A DNA stretch of 64,000 nucleotides from positions 1,525,069-1,589,068 of the forward strand of contig CAUJGJ010000003.1 in the NCBI GenBank assembly GCA_963170055.1, read 5' to 3'. The notes under the pieces were generated by a model that saw nothing but the letters and a program-made list of their open reading frames with translations, had not been told where the DNA came from and did no database searches. Every line of letters begins with the position of its first letter. The first letter of the stretch is position 1. Position numbers and translations under genes: made by a program. This document shows positions 21,601 to 30,731 of the stretch, piece after piece. Origin of the DNA: Halisarca cf. caerulea. Lineage: Eukaryota > Porifera > Demospongiae > Chondrillida > Halisarcidae.

Positions 21601-22357
21601 CTTCAGTGTGGACCATGCTCTATCCTGTTCCACAGGTGGCTTTCCTACAATACGACACAATGAAGTCAGAGACCTCACTGCACGCTTACTCTCGGAAGTG
21701 TGTCATAATGTCACAACTGAGCCACACCTACAACCGCTAACTGGTGAGAGCATGCGCCATCGATCTGCCATCACGACAGACAATGCAAGACTTGATGTTT
21801 CCATGTGCGGGTTTTGGGGAGGGAGATTTGAGAAGGCATTTATAGATGTAAGGGTATTTAACCCTAGCGCCGCATCAAATCGTTCTTCCTCTCTAACTGC
21901 CACATACAAGCGACATGAGCAAGACAAGAAGCGAGATTACGAGCAGCGCATTCTTGAGGTGGAACACGCAAGTTTTACCCCTCTCGTGATGTCTTGCACT
22001 GGTGGTATGGGTTCCACTGCCACAACATTCTACAAGAGGCTGGCTGCCATGATTAGTGAGAAAAGAGACACCCCTTACTCTCAAGTAGTCCATCTCATCC
22101 GGGCTAAGCTCAGTTTTGCCCTTCTGAGATCTTCTATCATGTGCATCAGAGGTGCTCGATCAAAGCGTCAATGTTACATCTCAGAAGCTGGGCACAACCT
22201 TGATCTTCAGTTATCTGAGGGACACTTTACCATTTAGATGCATGCTTCAAACTTTAATTTACATAGTATTTGTATTAGTTATTTTGTGCTAGTTTATTAT
22301 CTGTATGAGGCAGTGCGCATGTGTGCCTATATATATATAACAATTTTTAGAATCTGT
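18634..22357 (+). mobile_element. Non-LTR-type retroelement with a restriction-like endonuclease signature
   Basis: 3.7 kb between two copies of a 15-bp direct repeat, with no LTR. The single gene covers nearly all of it, with about 80 bases of leader and 120 bases of trailer that ends in an AT-rich stretch. The insertion lies in what looks like a TIR element. The lack of decay in a 1174-codon gene suggests a recent insertion. Confidence 0.7.
18713..22237 (+). CDS. Reverse transcriptase with Cys-rich N-terminus and putative restriction-like endonuclease
   Basis: Intact 1174-codon gene from the first ATG of the frame. The N-terminal 45 residues hold a dense Cys cluster (CCRCNGRSTCFNCVCR, CTDCLPCKRNRCQNSC), probably zinc-binding. 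Residues about 100-190 are nine diverged 10-residue repeats of the type DSSPSTVLST. RT motifs: RPIGVGEVVRRIIGK (about 520), LFVDASNAFNSLNRR (motif A, about 580), EGTTQGDPLAMAMY (motif B, about 630), VWYADDSAAG (motif C, about 662). After a thumb, CACGKAFSVDHALSC (about 960) is a CCHC-like knuckle. ARLDVS and FIDVRVFNP (about 1025-1050) recall the PD-(D/E)XK core of R2-type endonucleases. Roles expected: nick the target and prime reverse transcription there. The endonuclease call rests on spacing and two acidic residues only. No RNase H or apurinic endonuclease is seen. Confidence 0.8.
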   Translation: MPQCCRCNGRSTCFNCVCRKAGKKCTDCLPCKRNRCQNSCKRIQEDFNSPTENLPSITATTSSLANDQGQLSDLSTLPATDSNLLPVPVPVPSELPASIDSSPSPVLSTDSRPSTVLLNDSSPSTVLAIDSNPSTVLSTDSNPSSVLSIDSSPSTVLSTVSNPPTVLSTDSSPSTVLVIDSNPPVLSELAITNDQSLHSEILPDKSSSPSMQNVASLPDFNQTSENSNIVWNEALEQDISTALSSAYMEIVHWKPNLFMVPSGIQGKAFVNELARMFNAFTNESALESIAITAAMSMPALLLQKPHVKSKTKDHICCLRRRLELWKHGQITDLLNESRTIQARLQSKVNRKYSDVSVPRLFAKNMMNGKVKTALKMLSSQIKAGVLNLEDTIQQQQHTTTVRQVLKEKHPKPSEICVDAIVPPTESNTALHIIFESINADEIRKSALKTEGSAGPSGADAMCWRRWCTAFGDSSNDLCQALSNVAKRLCTTYVNPKFITAYTACRLIPLDKNPGVRPIGVGEVVRRIIGKTIMMITKSDLQESVGQSQLCAGFEAGCETAFHTMSHIFSLPETEAALFVDASNAFNSLNRRMTLLNAQSICPILAPVLINTYRESSYLFVDGEYIFSEEGTTQGDPLAMAMYAIGIQPLVQKLEACSPQVWYADDSAAGSSVEQLRQWWDVLQEEGPKYGYCTNSRKTKLLIKENNTETASRFFNDTGITIVTDGVTYLGGAIGKKSFIEDNARTTIEGWMEELCELVAIAETEPHSAYAAYTHGVQSKFNYFFRITDWDSLNLSHLLIPIEEILSSKLIPVLSGHLQPGKSIRELLSLPVRLGGLGIPNPISISGDAFKASQLITAPLLQSVLNGTSATTAQAAQKRAKNDLSKDKHKQQDEQAKLLKQDLTPTLKRCVDLAQEKGASTWLSALPLTSHGFALHKSAFKDALALRYGWPLQNTPSHCACGKAFSVDHALSCSTGGFPTIRHNEVRDLTARLLSEVCHNVTTEPHLQPLTGESMRHRSAITTDNARLDVSMCGFWGGRFEKAFIDVRVFNPSAASNRSSSLTATYKRHEQDKKRDYEQRILEVEHASFTPLVMSCTGGMGSTATTFYKRLAAMISEKRDTPYSQVVHLIRAKLSFALLRSSIMCIRGARSKRQCYISEAGHNLDLQLSEGHFTI

Positions 22358-22372
22358 AACGTCATCAAACAC
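22358..22372 (+). repeat. 15-bp direct repeat, right copy
   Basis: Identical to 18619-18633. The right copy aligns with sequence of related TIR elements (for example around 26711), so it belonged to the target. Confidence 0.75.
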
Positions 22373-22517
22373 AGATTCGATATTCGTAATATGCCCAAAT
22401 ATCAGCTCAAATCACTGATAAATGCGTGACTAATAACTTAAAGGCAGAAAAATAACATTTTATCACTATGCAAACTGGGAAGCTCTATCATAACAAATTT
22501 GGACATGTCTCACATGC

Positions 22518-23432
22518 ATACTTCGTTGTATTTCCAAGGAAAAGGACAATCTCTGCGCACATGTCTCAATTTGTATATCATAACTCACCTATAGTTTCAC
22601 TTATGGCCCTGAAACTTGGCTGTTGGCATCCTTTGTATGCCAACAGCCCGAGTACCTGTGTCTTGGCTGCCAATAATAAAATCGACCCTATCATACCCTC
22701 AGCCCTCAAGTGTAAACCAGTACTTACAACTACTTACCTAACCTGTACAGGGACAGTGGTACCAGTGTGGCTGGTCCGGTATGGTCTGAACCACTTTTTA
22801 GCTTACTTGTGTCCTTTTTAAGTTTGTCTAAATCTCCAGAGAAATTGCACCTTAACTTTATAATAGTCTCACTGTACACCCAAGACGTCCTGTTGACACC
22901 CGCGTCGACGTATTAATTCCACCATTTTTACCACATGTGTGATAGTGCCTGAAAATGTCCATTCATGGAGTTTTAACAGGCTAGCTAGGGTGCCACAGTA
23001 TGGGCCCTTCAATGCCCTAAAAGGGCTCTCAGAGAATAGTCATAAGACAAAGGTGTAGTATTCTCTGCAGAGCCAGGATAGTCTTACTTATTTCCATAAG
23101 CGAGAATTTAGAAAATCCAACCTTGTTCTCCCTTTCACCATACTCGGTTACAATCAGGCCGTGGCTTCCGTACAATGCAATCACACCTTGACAATGTGTG
23201 TGTTCAACGATGACTCAAGAGAGATTAAGAAGTCATCGCTAAATTACCTAACGTATAACAAGTGAATTTGTTAGCCAAAGCCCACATGCGGGCCAGCTGC
23301 AGTTTTTTGGCGAATTTTGAGGACAACTGTGTATTGACAATGTGTGATTCATTATTACATTGCTTGCATACTGTAAGTGTACTTTATACATCACATGGTG
23401 GATATGTACATCACATGGTGGATATGAGTGAT
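22518..23432. other. Unassigned spacer with a small hairpin
   Basis: No gene supported. 22619-22629 and 22637-22647 form an 11-bp perfect inverted repeat (gctgttggcat) with a 7-base loop. Confidence 0.5.
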
Positions 23433-24621
23433 CGCATGTGTGACATGTCCATTTGCACTTCAATGGCTTCCCAAAGTAGGCGAGTACTGTTTGCAAATCC
23501 CTTCATTTCTTTGCAATATATTGTACAGAATGGCCAAGAAATGGTTTAGCATGAGGGAGTACGAACATATCTAAGGTACACATGTAGCTCCTTTTCGTCC
23601 ACATTTCCTTCTCGATCGTTTCATATTCGGCAATTTACCAGGTAGGTGAGTTAAGCAGTTTTTGGACGCGAGTAAATCAGAAAGTGGGCCTACGGACACA
23701 GGACAATGACTGAATGGTTCCTAATAAAAATATCTAACTTTCTACCGATGGGGGTTTTGGGGTAATTGAATAGTTTTTGAGATATTCTGCAAATACTTTC
23801 AGGATGATAAAGGATTTGTCAATAACACTACTCTAAAAACGAGTACATCTAAACCCCCATCGGTGAAAAGTTGAAGCTTTCAATACTGATCACAATGAAA
23901 CACTGGGAAGGTTCTTACATTGCTCTTCTGATTTACTTGGTGGCATGGCATTATGCAAGAAAGATCTCTTTCGCAAGGGGCTTGTTTCCACATGATAGTC
24001 ATGTGATATGTGATGTGACGTCATCAAAGTCTTCGTACCATTTGAAAGTGATGGCCATTTCGAAGTTTAGATAGCATGCTAAGGTTTGATACGTCACAAG
24101 CGAGAACTATATCGAATTAAGGCAGGCCATTATTCAAAGAATTCGAAGGCAGTTTACCGAAAAAAGTCAGCAATTGAGAAAATTTAAAGCGAATGAGTCA
24201 TTCGGTGCTGATCGCCGATATCGAAGAAAAATGTGCTAAATCATAGTTAACAACCTTACATCTGCATAGCAAAGGCTATTTTACTAGCCTAAATACCGTA
24301 GAGTACAATGAACCGACTTTATGCAGCCTTCCAAAAAGCCTTGAACGTACCTTTGGTTGTACCTGATAATCAATCGAATTTAGTAAGTGCTGCAGTCGGC
24401 GATCATGTCTAACAAGCTTAGGTAGTACTTATCCTCGGATTAAGGCTTACAAAGCACTAAATATACAATGAACTGCCACGCAGCACAATTGACTTGGCTT
24501 GCTCCTAAGCAAAAATGTCACAGAATATCATGCAAATGTCACATGATTTGAAGTCATCCAAGTCAAAAATTCCAGTCAATTAGCATGCAGTGTATGAGAT
24601 TTTGGACATGTCCCACATGCG
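23433..24621. mobile_element. TIR element, subfamily GCATGTGGGACATGTCC
   Basis: 1189 bp with ends cgcatgtgtgacatgtcc and ggacatgtcccacatgcg. Target duplication at (23431-23432, 24622-23). Central inverted repeat about 23738-23758 with 23851-23873 (stem core accgatgggggtttt). It contains tgacgtca at 24016. It is a relative, in opposite orientation, of 29047-30246: both share the central stem and the tttaggagc block. Confidence 0.88.
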
Positions 24622-24912
24622 ATTGCATCAAAGGAAATTTTGATAGACTATATATAGCCTGACCACCTTTAAAGAGCCAGTTCCACCTCTGATGTATGTA
24701 ATTAACTATAATTTGGAGGTATCAATCCACGTGTATGGTATTCGGATGGATATGTTTAGTTTCTGTATTTATTTGTAGTGGTCACGCAAGAAGGGCTTGT
24801 CTGCATATTGAGGAAAACTATATGTGACATGCGCAGCGAAAAGGTCCCCAAACCGATTTTGTTTTAATCGCGTTTTGTTACTATATTAAGCTACAATGAT
24901 GCATCAGTCATG

Positions 24913-26101
24913 TGCAGGTATGTTATTGCAGAATATGGCCAAGACATGGGCGCTTTGTTGGCTTCATGGTATGAATTTCATTATCACTTAATTGCATGGG
25001 TTAGTCATGTGCTGTTACGTGAATCAGCTACGCGGCAAGCAAGTAAAAGCTTCAGACCCTAGCCAACTTACACAGCACGTTTCACTCTCGTAATTCTAAG
25101 CATTGGTTTGGATATTACCACTTTCTTTGGAAGGTTTGCAAAGAATGAATGCCAATTTGAGTACTAACTATATCTTGGAAGGGCCGGTAGGATCCGATGA
25201 TGAGAGAAGTTCACAATCTTTTAACTCCTTTGTTTAGAACAACAGGGCTATATAATGTAAGAACGTATCATGCTGGAAGTTTAGTGGACTAGTATAAGAA
25301 GATCGATCGTGGATACTAGCGATTCAATCGACTTTCTTGGCATTTGTTGCTCAGTTACAACACAAGCTACAAGCAACCTTCCAAAGACGAAGAAGGAAAA
25401 GATACAAATAACGAAGTGTGCTGGGTGTAGTTAATGAGGTTTGACAAACTAGAGTTTTTACCTCATAAACCGAAGATTATAAAGGGCTTGTGCTAATTGT
25501 ATTGAAACTTCTGTTAACTTCCGTCTTGTGACATCATGTGACTTTGGCCTTGAGAGAAGCCTTCTTTGCCGGGCAAATTTCTTCGTCAAAGCCGGAGATC
25601 TAGATGGTTGTCCATAACTTCAAAAATTAACGGATGATTTCTAAAAGGTAAAGCTAAATTTTCACCGCGTATACTTTTAATTGCTTGTTCCATTCAGGTT
25701 ATGTCTCGCTATTTCTTGTCTTGGTCTGGCTTGAAAACCACAAAATGCTGCACATAACACCGAAGGAATAAAATTTAAAAAGTATACGCGGTGAAAATTT
25801 TGATATTGACGCTTAGATTATTTTAAACCTACTTTAATAAGTTTTAAAGCCACCATCTAGATCTCTGGCTTTTCAACTGAAACCATTTTCGGTCTCGCGG
25901 CAAACGTCTAATTGTGGAACTACGGAATACAATTCACAAAGAAAAGAGGTATTGTTACAAAGTAGAAATGTTAGAAAGATTATACATGACATTTTGTGTG
26001 CTTTTTACCAAGTGTCTATGAAGAAAATAGGGGTGCAATTAAGATCAAAGTAGCGGTGGCCATTTTGACGTTGCCATAAAATCTGCCATAACATACCTAC
26101 G
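24913..26101. mobile_element. TIR element, subfamily CGCAGGT
   Basis: 1189 bp. The left end tgcaggtatgttattgcag is the inverted complement, with few differences, of the right end ctgccataacatacctacg. Target duplication tg (24911-24912, 26102-26103). Central inverted repeat at about 25655-25678 and 25778-25801 with stem ccgcgtatactttt. No gene. Confidence 0.82.
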
Positions 26102-26134
26102 TGTGAGCAAGTTTGGCTTCCGTTCCTATAGGAA

Positions 26135-26865
26135 TGCATGTGGGACATGTCCCCGCTAATTCGGAGGTGTGAAAATTTTGGTCTAAGACTTTTTTACAGC
26201 TTATGTTCTCAACTTGTAGTCGATACAGAGCGTCAAATGAGGGATTAAGATGTAGGTACAGAGATGTTTGAACGATTACCTTTTTGGAAAGCTTGCTTTA
26301 GTCACGAAAAATCAAGCTACTAAGGTTTTTCTTACCCCTACAAAAAGCGTAACGCCTTGGGTGCTACATTGTGGAATGCTTCCAAAACTATTTTTTCACA
26401 TAAATCGCTATAACAAAACATTTACAAACTTTTCCATGTGGGCGAGTTAACCATTCCTTTCCAAAGCCGAGATCTGATCAATTGGTCCTCAAAAGCCAAC
26501 ATTCAAGGCTGACTTGGGACAGGAAAAAGCTCTCTTTCACCCACATGCAATAGTTGCATATTTCAAATGGCTCGAAGTTGGCACCAAGAAACTGTCTCCA
26601 GCTTGTTCCCTCATGTAGCATCCAGCCTAAAAATTTGATTCCGAAGAACATGGAGTTATGTCACAAGCCAGCATGTGACAGAGCAAACCGTGACAACAGA
26701 AAACATCACTAAATGCGGATTCGGCATTCGTATACGCCCAAATATTAGTCCAAATCACGAGATAACTGTGTGACTAATAACTTGTAGGCACCAAAAAATT
26801 AAATTTTATCGCTATACAAACTGGGAAACACTATCATAACAGATCCTGTACATGTCTCACATGCA
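26135..26865. mobile_element. TIR element, subfamily GCATGTGGGACATGTCC, 731 bp
   Basis: Ends tgcatgtgggacatgtcc and gtacatgtctcacatgca. Target duplication aa (26133-26134, 26866-26867). A weaker central inverted repeat is at about 26434-26448 (ccatgtgggcgag) and 26549-26562. Homologous along its length to 45010-45742. Confidence 0.82.
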
Positions 26866-27336
26866 AAACGTCAAACTGGCCAAGTTTATAACCGTATAGC
26901 GCAGAATTAGCCATTGTTTGGGAAGGCTTCGCAAAGTTTATTTATTTTCTTTCTTTGGTATACTATCCGTGGACGCGACATTGTATATGATTTCACAATG
27001 ATTTATAACGTGTATGGGGAATTACAATGGCAGGCTAGCAAGATAATGATATTCATAACGTTGTGACTGTGACGTGTTCTCCATATTCAACATTATAGAA
27101 TGGCCGCACTCACCAAGAGAAAATTTAAAGTCTTCAAAACTAACAAACTACTGGGCTGATGGAACTGAAAATCGCCAGAGATGTTCTTCCAATAGTATAA
27201 AATGAATATCTGCAATAGACTGTTTTGCCGAAATTTTAATTTCTTCATGGTTTCGCCTTCTCCGCATTGTTTACTGTAAACAGTTTAGTTACCTTTTTGC
27301 TCCGCACATCACATATTACTATAAGAATTAAGCAAC

Positions 27337-27832
27337 CTTGTAACTCCTCCCCTCACCCTTCCAACTCCTTCCCTCACCCCTTCCAACTCCTCCCCTCACC
27401 CCTTCCAACTCCTCCCCTCACCCCTTCCAACTCCTCCCCTCACCCCTTCCAACTCCTCCTCTCACCCCTCCCAACTCCTCCCCTCACCCCTTACAACTCC
27501 TCCCCTCACCCCTTACAACTCCTTCCCTCACCCCTTACAACTCCTCCTCTCACCCCTTCAAACTCCTCCCCTCACCCCTTCCAACCCCTCCTCTCACCCC
27601 TTCTAACTCCTCCCCTGACCCCTTCCAACTCCTCCTCTCACCCCTTCCAACTCCTCCCCTGACCCCTTACAACTCCTTCCCTCACCCCTTCCAACTCCTC
27701 CCCTCACCCCTCCCAACGTTTCCACTGACCCTTTCCAATTCTTCCCCTCACCCCTTCCAACTCAACTCCTCACCCCTTACAACTCCTCCACTCACCCCTT
27801 CCAACTCCTCCCCTCACCCCTTCGCAGGTATG
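27337..27832 (+). repeat. 22-bp minisatellite, block 1
   Basis: Units of ccaactcctcccctcacccc followed by tt. It continues after the inserted elements at 28693 and 30247, so all three blocks were one array. Confidence 0.92.
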
Positions 27833-28692
27833 ACATGTGCACTGCAAGGTATTTGAGGGGCATTTTGTGGTTTAGGTGGAATTTAATACAATTCTAACAC
27901 CGAATACAGAGATAGTGCACACAAGTCATGTGTTCCTCTGAATCTACGAATATAGTCCAAGTGAATTTGTGGTAATTTCGACGGAATAGACGGATAAGAG
28001 AGGTTTACTGATCGTTAGAAGCTGAAAGCAGCTACAAAAGGAGAACGGAACGCGATCTACTACACTCGGCTGAATCTTCTTCGAGGCTCCCGTAATGCTG
28101 ATGTCATATTTGTCACATGAAAACCTTGTGACAATGGCCGAGGAGACAGTGTTCACCAAAGGTTGAATTTCTTTCGGAAAGGCAGTCATGTGAACGAGTG
28201 TGTAGCGAAGCCTTGGTTTGGAATGGGGTTCATCAATAAAAAAGGTAAATTCTCACCGTTAGAGAATTTTGGTCAAGTCCTCTATTCCCGACATGTGCAC
28301 GGTTTTGTGGTTAAATTTTGGACGAAAACAACATTTTGGTGCACATCTTGCAAACGAAGAGGATTAGGAAAATTTTCTAACGGTGAAAATTTAGATATTT
28401 TGGTTAGAAGTCTTTCAACTTCGTATGGCTCCCTTAATCGAGCATTTACATGACCGCCTTTTCCACTGAAACTTTTTTTGTAGGTCCGAATCAACTATTG
28501 TTTTTTTAGCTTTACAAACACAACAAATATAATTGTACCAAGAAATGTAACATTTAATAGTTGTAATGATGTCTGATATCGTTCTCAGGACTGGTAATGT
28601 AATAGAACGGAAGAAAAAAGGGGGGGTGATTTCAGCCAATTTTTGGGACGCCATTTTGTTTACACCTCACATGTGCACATGTTACACCTGCG
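27833..28692. mobile_element. TIR element, subfamily CGCAGGT, inserted in minisatellite
   Basis: 860 bp. Ends cgcaggtatgacatgtgcac and gtgcacatgttacacctgcg pair over 20 bp with two mismatches. Target duplication tt (27831-27832, 28693-28694) within the satellite unit. Central inverted repeat at about 28246-28270 and 28368-28393 (stem tcaccgttagagaatttt), enclosing cgacatgtgcacgg and ggtgcacatc. Confidence 0.9.
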
Positions 28693-29046
28693 TTCCAACT
28701 CCTCCCCTGACCCCTTACAACTCCTCCCCTCACCCCTTACAACTCCTCCCCTCACCCCTCCCAACTCCTCCCCTCACCCCTTCCAACTCCTCCCCTCACC
28801 CCTTCCAACTCCTCCTCTCACCCCTTCCAACTCCTCCTCTCACCCCTTCCAACTCCTCTCACCCTTCCAATTCCTTCCCTCACCCCTTCCAACTCCTCCC
28901 CTGACCCCTTCCAACTCCTTCCCTCACCCCTTCCAACTCCTCCTCTCACCCCTTCCGACTCCTCCCCTGACTCCTTCCAACTCCTTCCCTCACCCCTTCC
29001 AACTCCTTCCCTCACCCCTTCCAACTCCTTCCCTGACCCCTTCTAA
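28693..29046 (+). repeat. 22-bp minisatellite, block 2
   Basis: About 16 units of the same array as 27337-27832. Confidence 0.92.
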
Positions 29047-30246
29047 CGCATGTGGGACATGTCCAAAATCTCCCTAATGTGCTAACAAGCTGGAATTTTA
29101 GCGAAATCGTTACTAAGATGACTTCGTATCATGTGACATACGCGTGACATACTATGCCGTTTTTGTTTAGGAGCAAGCTAGATCGATAGCGATGCATGGC
29201 AACTCATTGAGCGTTTGGTGCTTTTTAAGCCTTTATCCAAGGAGAAGCAGTGTCTAGAACGTGTAGCTGCATAAGGACGATCGCGGACTGCAGGAGTTTC
29301 AAAATCGGGTGTCATATTACAGTCAGTGGTAAGTTCAACTGAGGCGTTAAGAATGCTGCAGAAAGTTATCCATTATATTCTAAGATGTTTAGGTTAGTAA
29401 AATAGACTCTAATATTTAGATTAACCCTAAACAACGACTACTGTACGCACCTTGTTCTTCGAGATTGCCGTTCGGCCCGGTGCCGAATGACTCAATCGCT
29501 TAAAATTTTCCTCATTTGCCGACTTTAGACTTTCTTCAGTCATCCACCTTCTTCAAATAATGGCCTATTTCCTCTGAATCATTCTCGCTTACAACGCATC
29601 AGTCCTTGTCATGTTCTCCAAACTTTACAATAGTCGTCACTTTCAAACGGTATCAAGAGTTCGATGACGTCACAGCCCTCATCACATGACTATCATGTAA
29701 AAATAGACCCTTGCGAAAGAGATTTTTTGTAAAATGCCATGTCGCCAAGTAAATCAGCGGAGCCACGTAAGAACCTTCTGAGTGTTTCATTGTGATCAGT
29801 ATTGACTGCTTCAACTTTTCACCGATGGGGGTTTTGATCTACTCATTTTCAGAGAAGTTATTGGCAAATATTTTATCACGCTGTGAGTATTTGCTGAATA
29901 TCTTTAAAACTATGTCAGAAAACAAAACCCGCATCAGTAGAAAGTTAGATATTGTCATTAGAAACAATCTAGTCTTTATCCTGTGTCTGTAGGCCCATGT
30001 TTTGATTTACTCGCGTCAAATAACTGCCTAACTCGACTACCTGGTAAATCGTCGATTAGTTGAATGATGGAGAAAGAAACTCGGATGAAAAATAGCTCAA
30101 TGTGTACCTTAGATATGTTTGTACTGCTTTACAACCACTGATTGGCCATTCTACAACATATTGTAAAGAAATGAAGCAGTTTGTAAACAGTAAATTTGCC
30201 GACTTTGGGAAGCCATTAAAGTGCTAATGGACATGTCCCACATGCG
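29047..30246. mobile_element. TIR element, subfamily GCATGTGGGACATGTCC, inserted in minisatellite
   Basis: 1200 bp with perfect 18-bp inverted ends (cgcatgtgggacatgtcc). Target duplication aa (29045-29046, 30247-30248) inside the satellite. Central inverted repeat about 29815-29836 and 29924-29946. It has tgacgtca at 29665. No gene. Confidence 0.92.
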
Positions 30247-30525
30247 AACTCCTCCCCTGACCAACTCCTTCCCTCACCCCTTCCAACTCTTCCTCTTACC
30301 CTTTCCAACTCCTCCCTTCACCCCTTCCAACTCCTTCCCTCACCCCTTCCAACTCCTCCCCTGACCCCTTCCAACTCCTCCTCTCACCCCTTCCAACTCC
30401 TCCCCTGACCCCTTCCAACTCCTTCCCTCACCCCTTCCAACTCCTACCCTCACCCCTTACAACTCCTCCCCTCACCCCTTCCAACTTCTTTACTGACCCC
30501 CTGCAACTCCCCCGCCCCTTAAATA
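30247..30525 (+). repeat. 22-bp minisatellite, block 3
   Basis: About 12 units; the last ones decay toward 30525. Confidence 0.9.
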
Positions 30526-30731
30526 TTCCTAGACCCACCCCTATACTGTTTGTGCAGTGCTGTATGGACAAGGGTGACTTTGGATTGTCATGTCATGTGT
30601 CAAAGACAGGTATGCATATCTCACTATCCATCACATGTAGTCTGCATCACTAGATTTTTGCTGCACTGCTTGTGAGCTTTGTTATGTCAGACTCTGCACT
30701 TTTAACAACCTTGTTGTTGTTTCTATTACAG

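Larger units (their letters stand above)
18083..22517. mobile_element. Probable TIR element interrupted by a retroelement
   Basis: The right 145 bases (22373-22517) align well with the right ends of the elements at 26135-26865 and 45010-45742 and finish with ggacatgtctcacatgc. The left end is less certain: tgacagttatgtccaa at about 18089 resembles the inverted right end. Removing the retroelement leaves about 700 bp, close to the 731-737 bp of three relatives. A competing reading treats 18604-18618 (acatacctgcg) as the end of a separate element. Confidence 0.5.

Noticed and set aside
27267..29077. Open frames with repeating PFQLLPSPLPTPPLTPSNSS
   Set aside because: They come from the 22-bp minisatellite, which stays open over short stretches in several frames on both strands. 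There are no splice signals and no start context, and transposons interrupt it.
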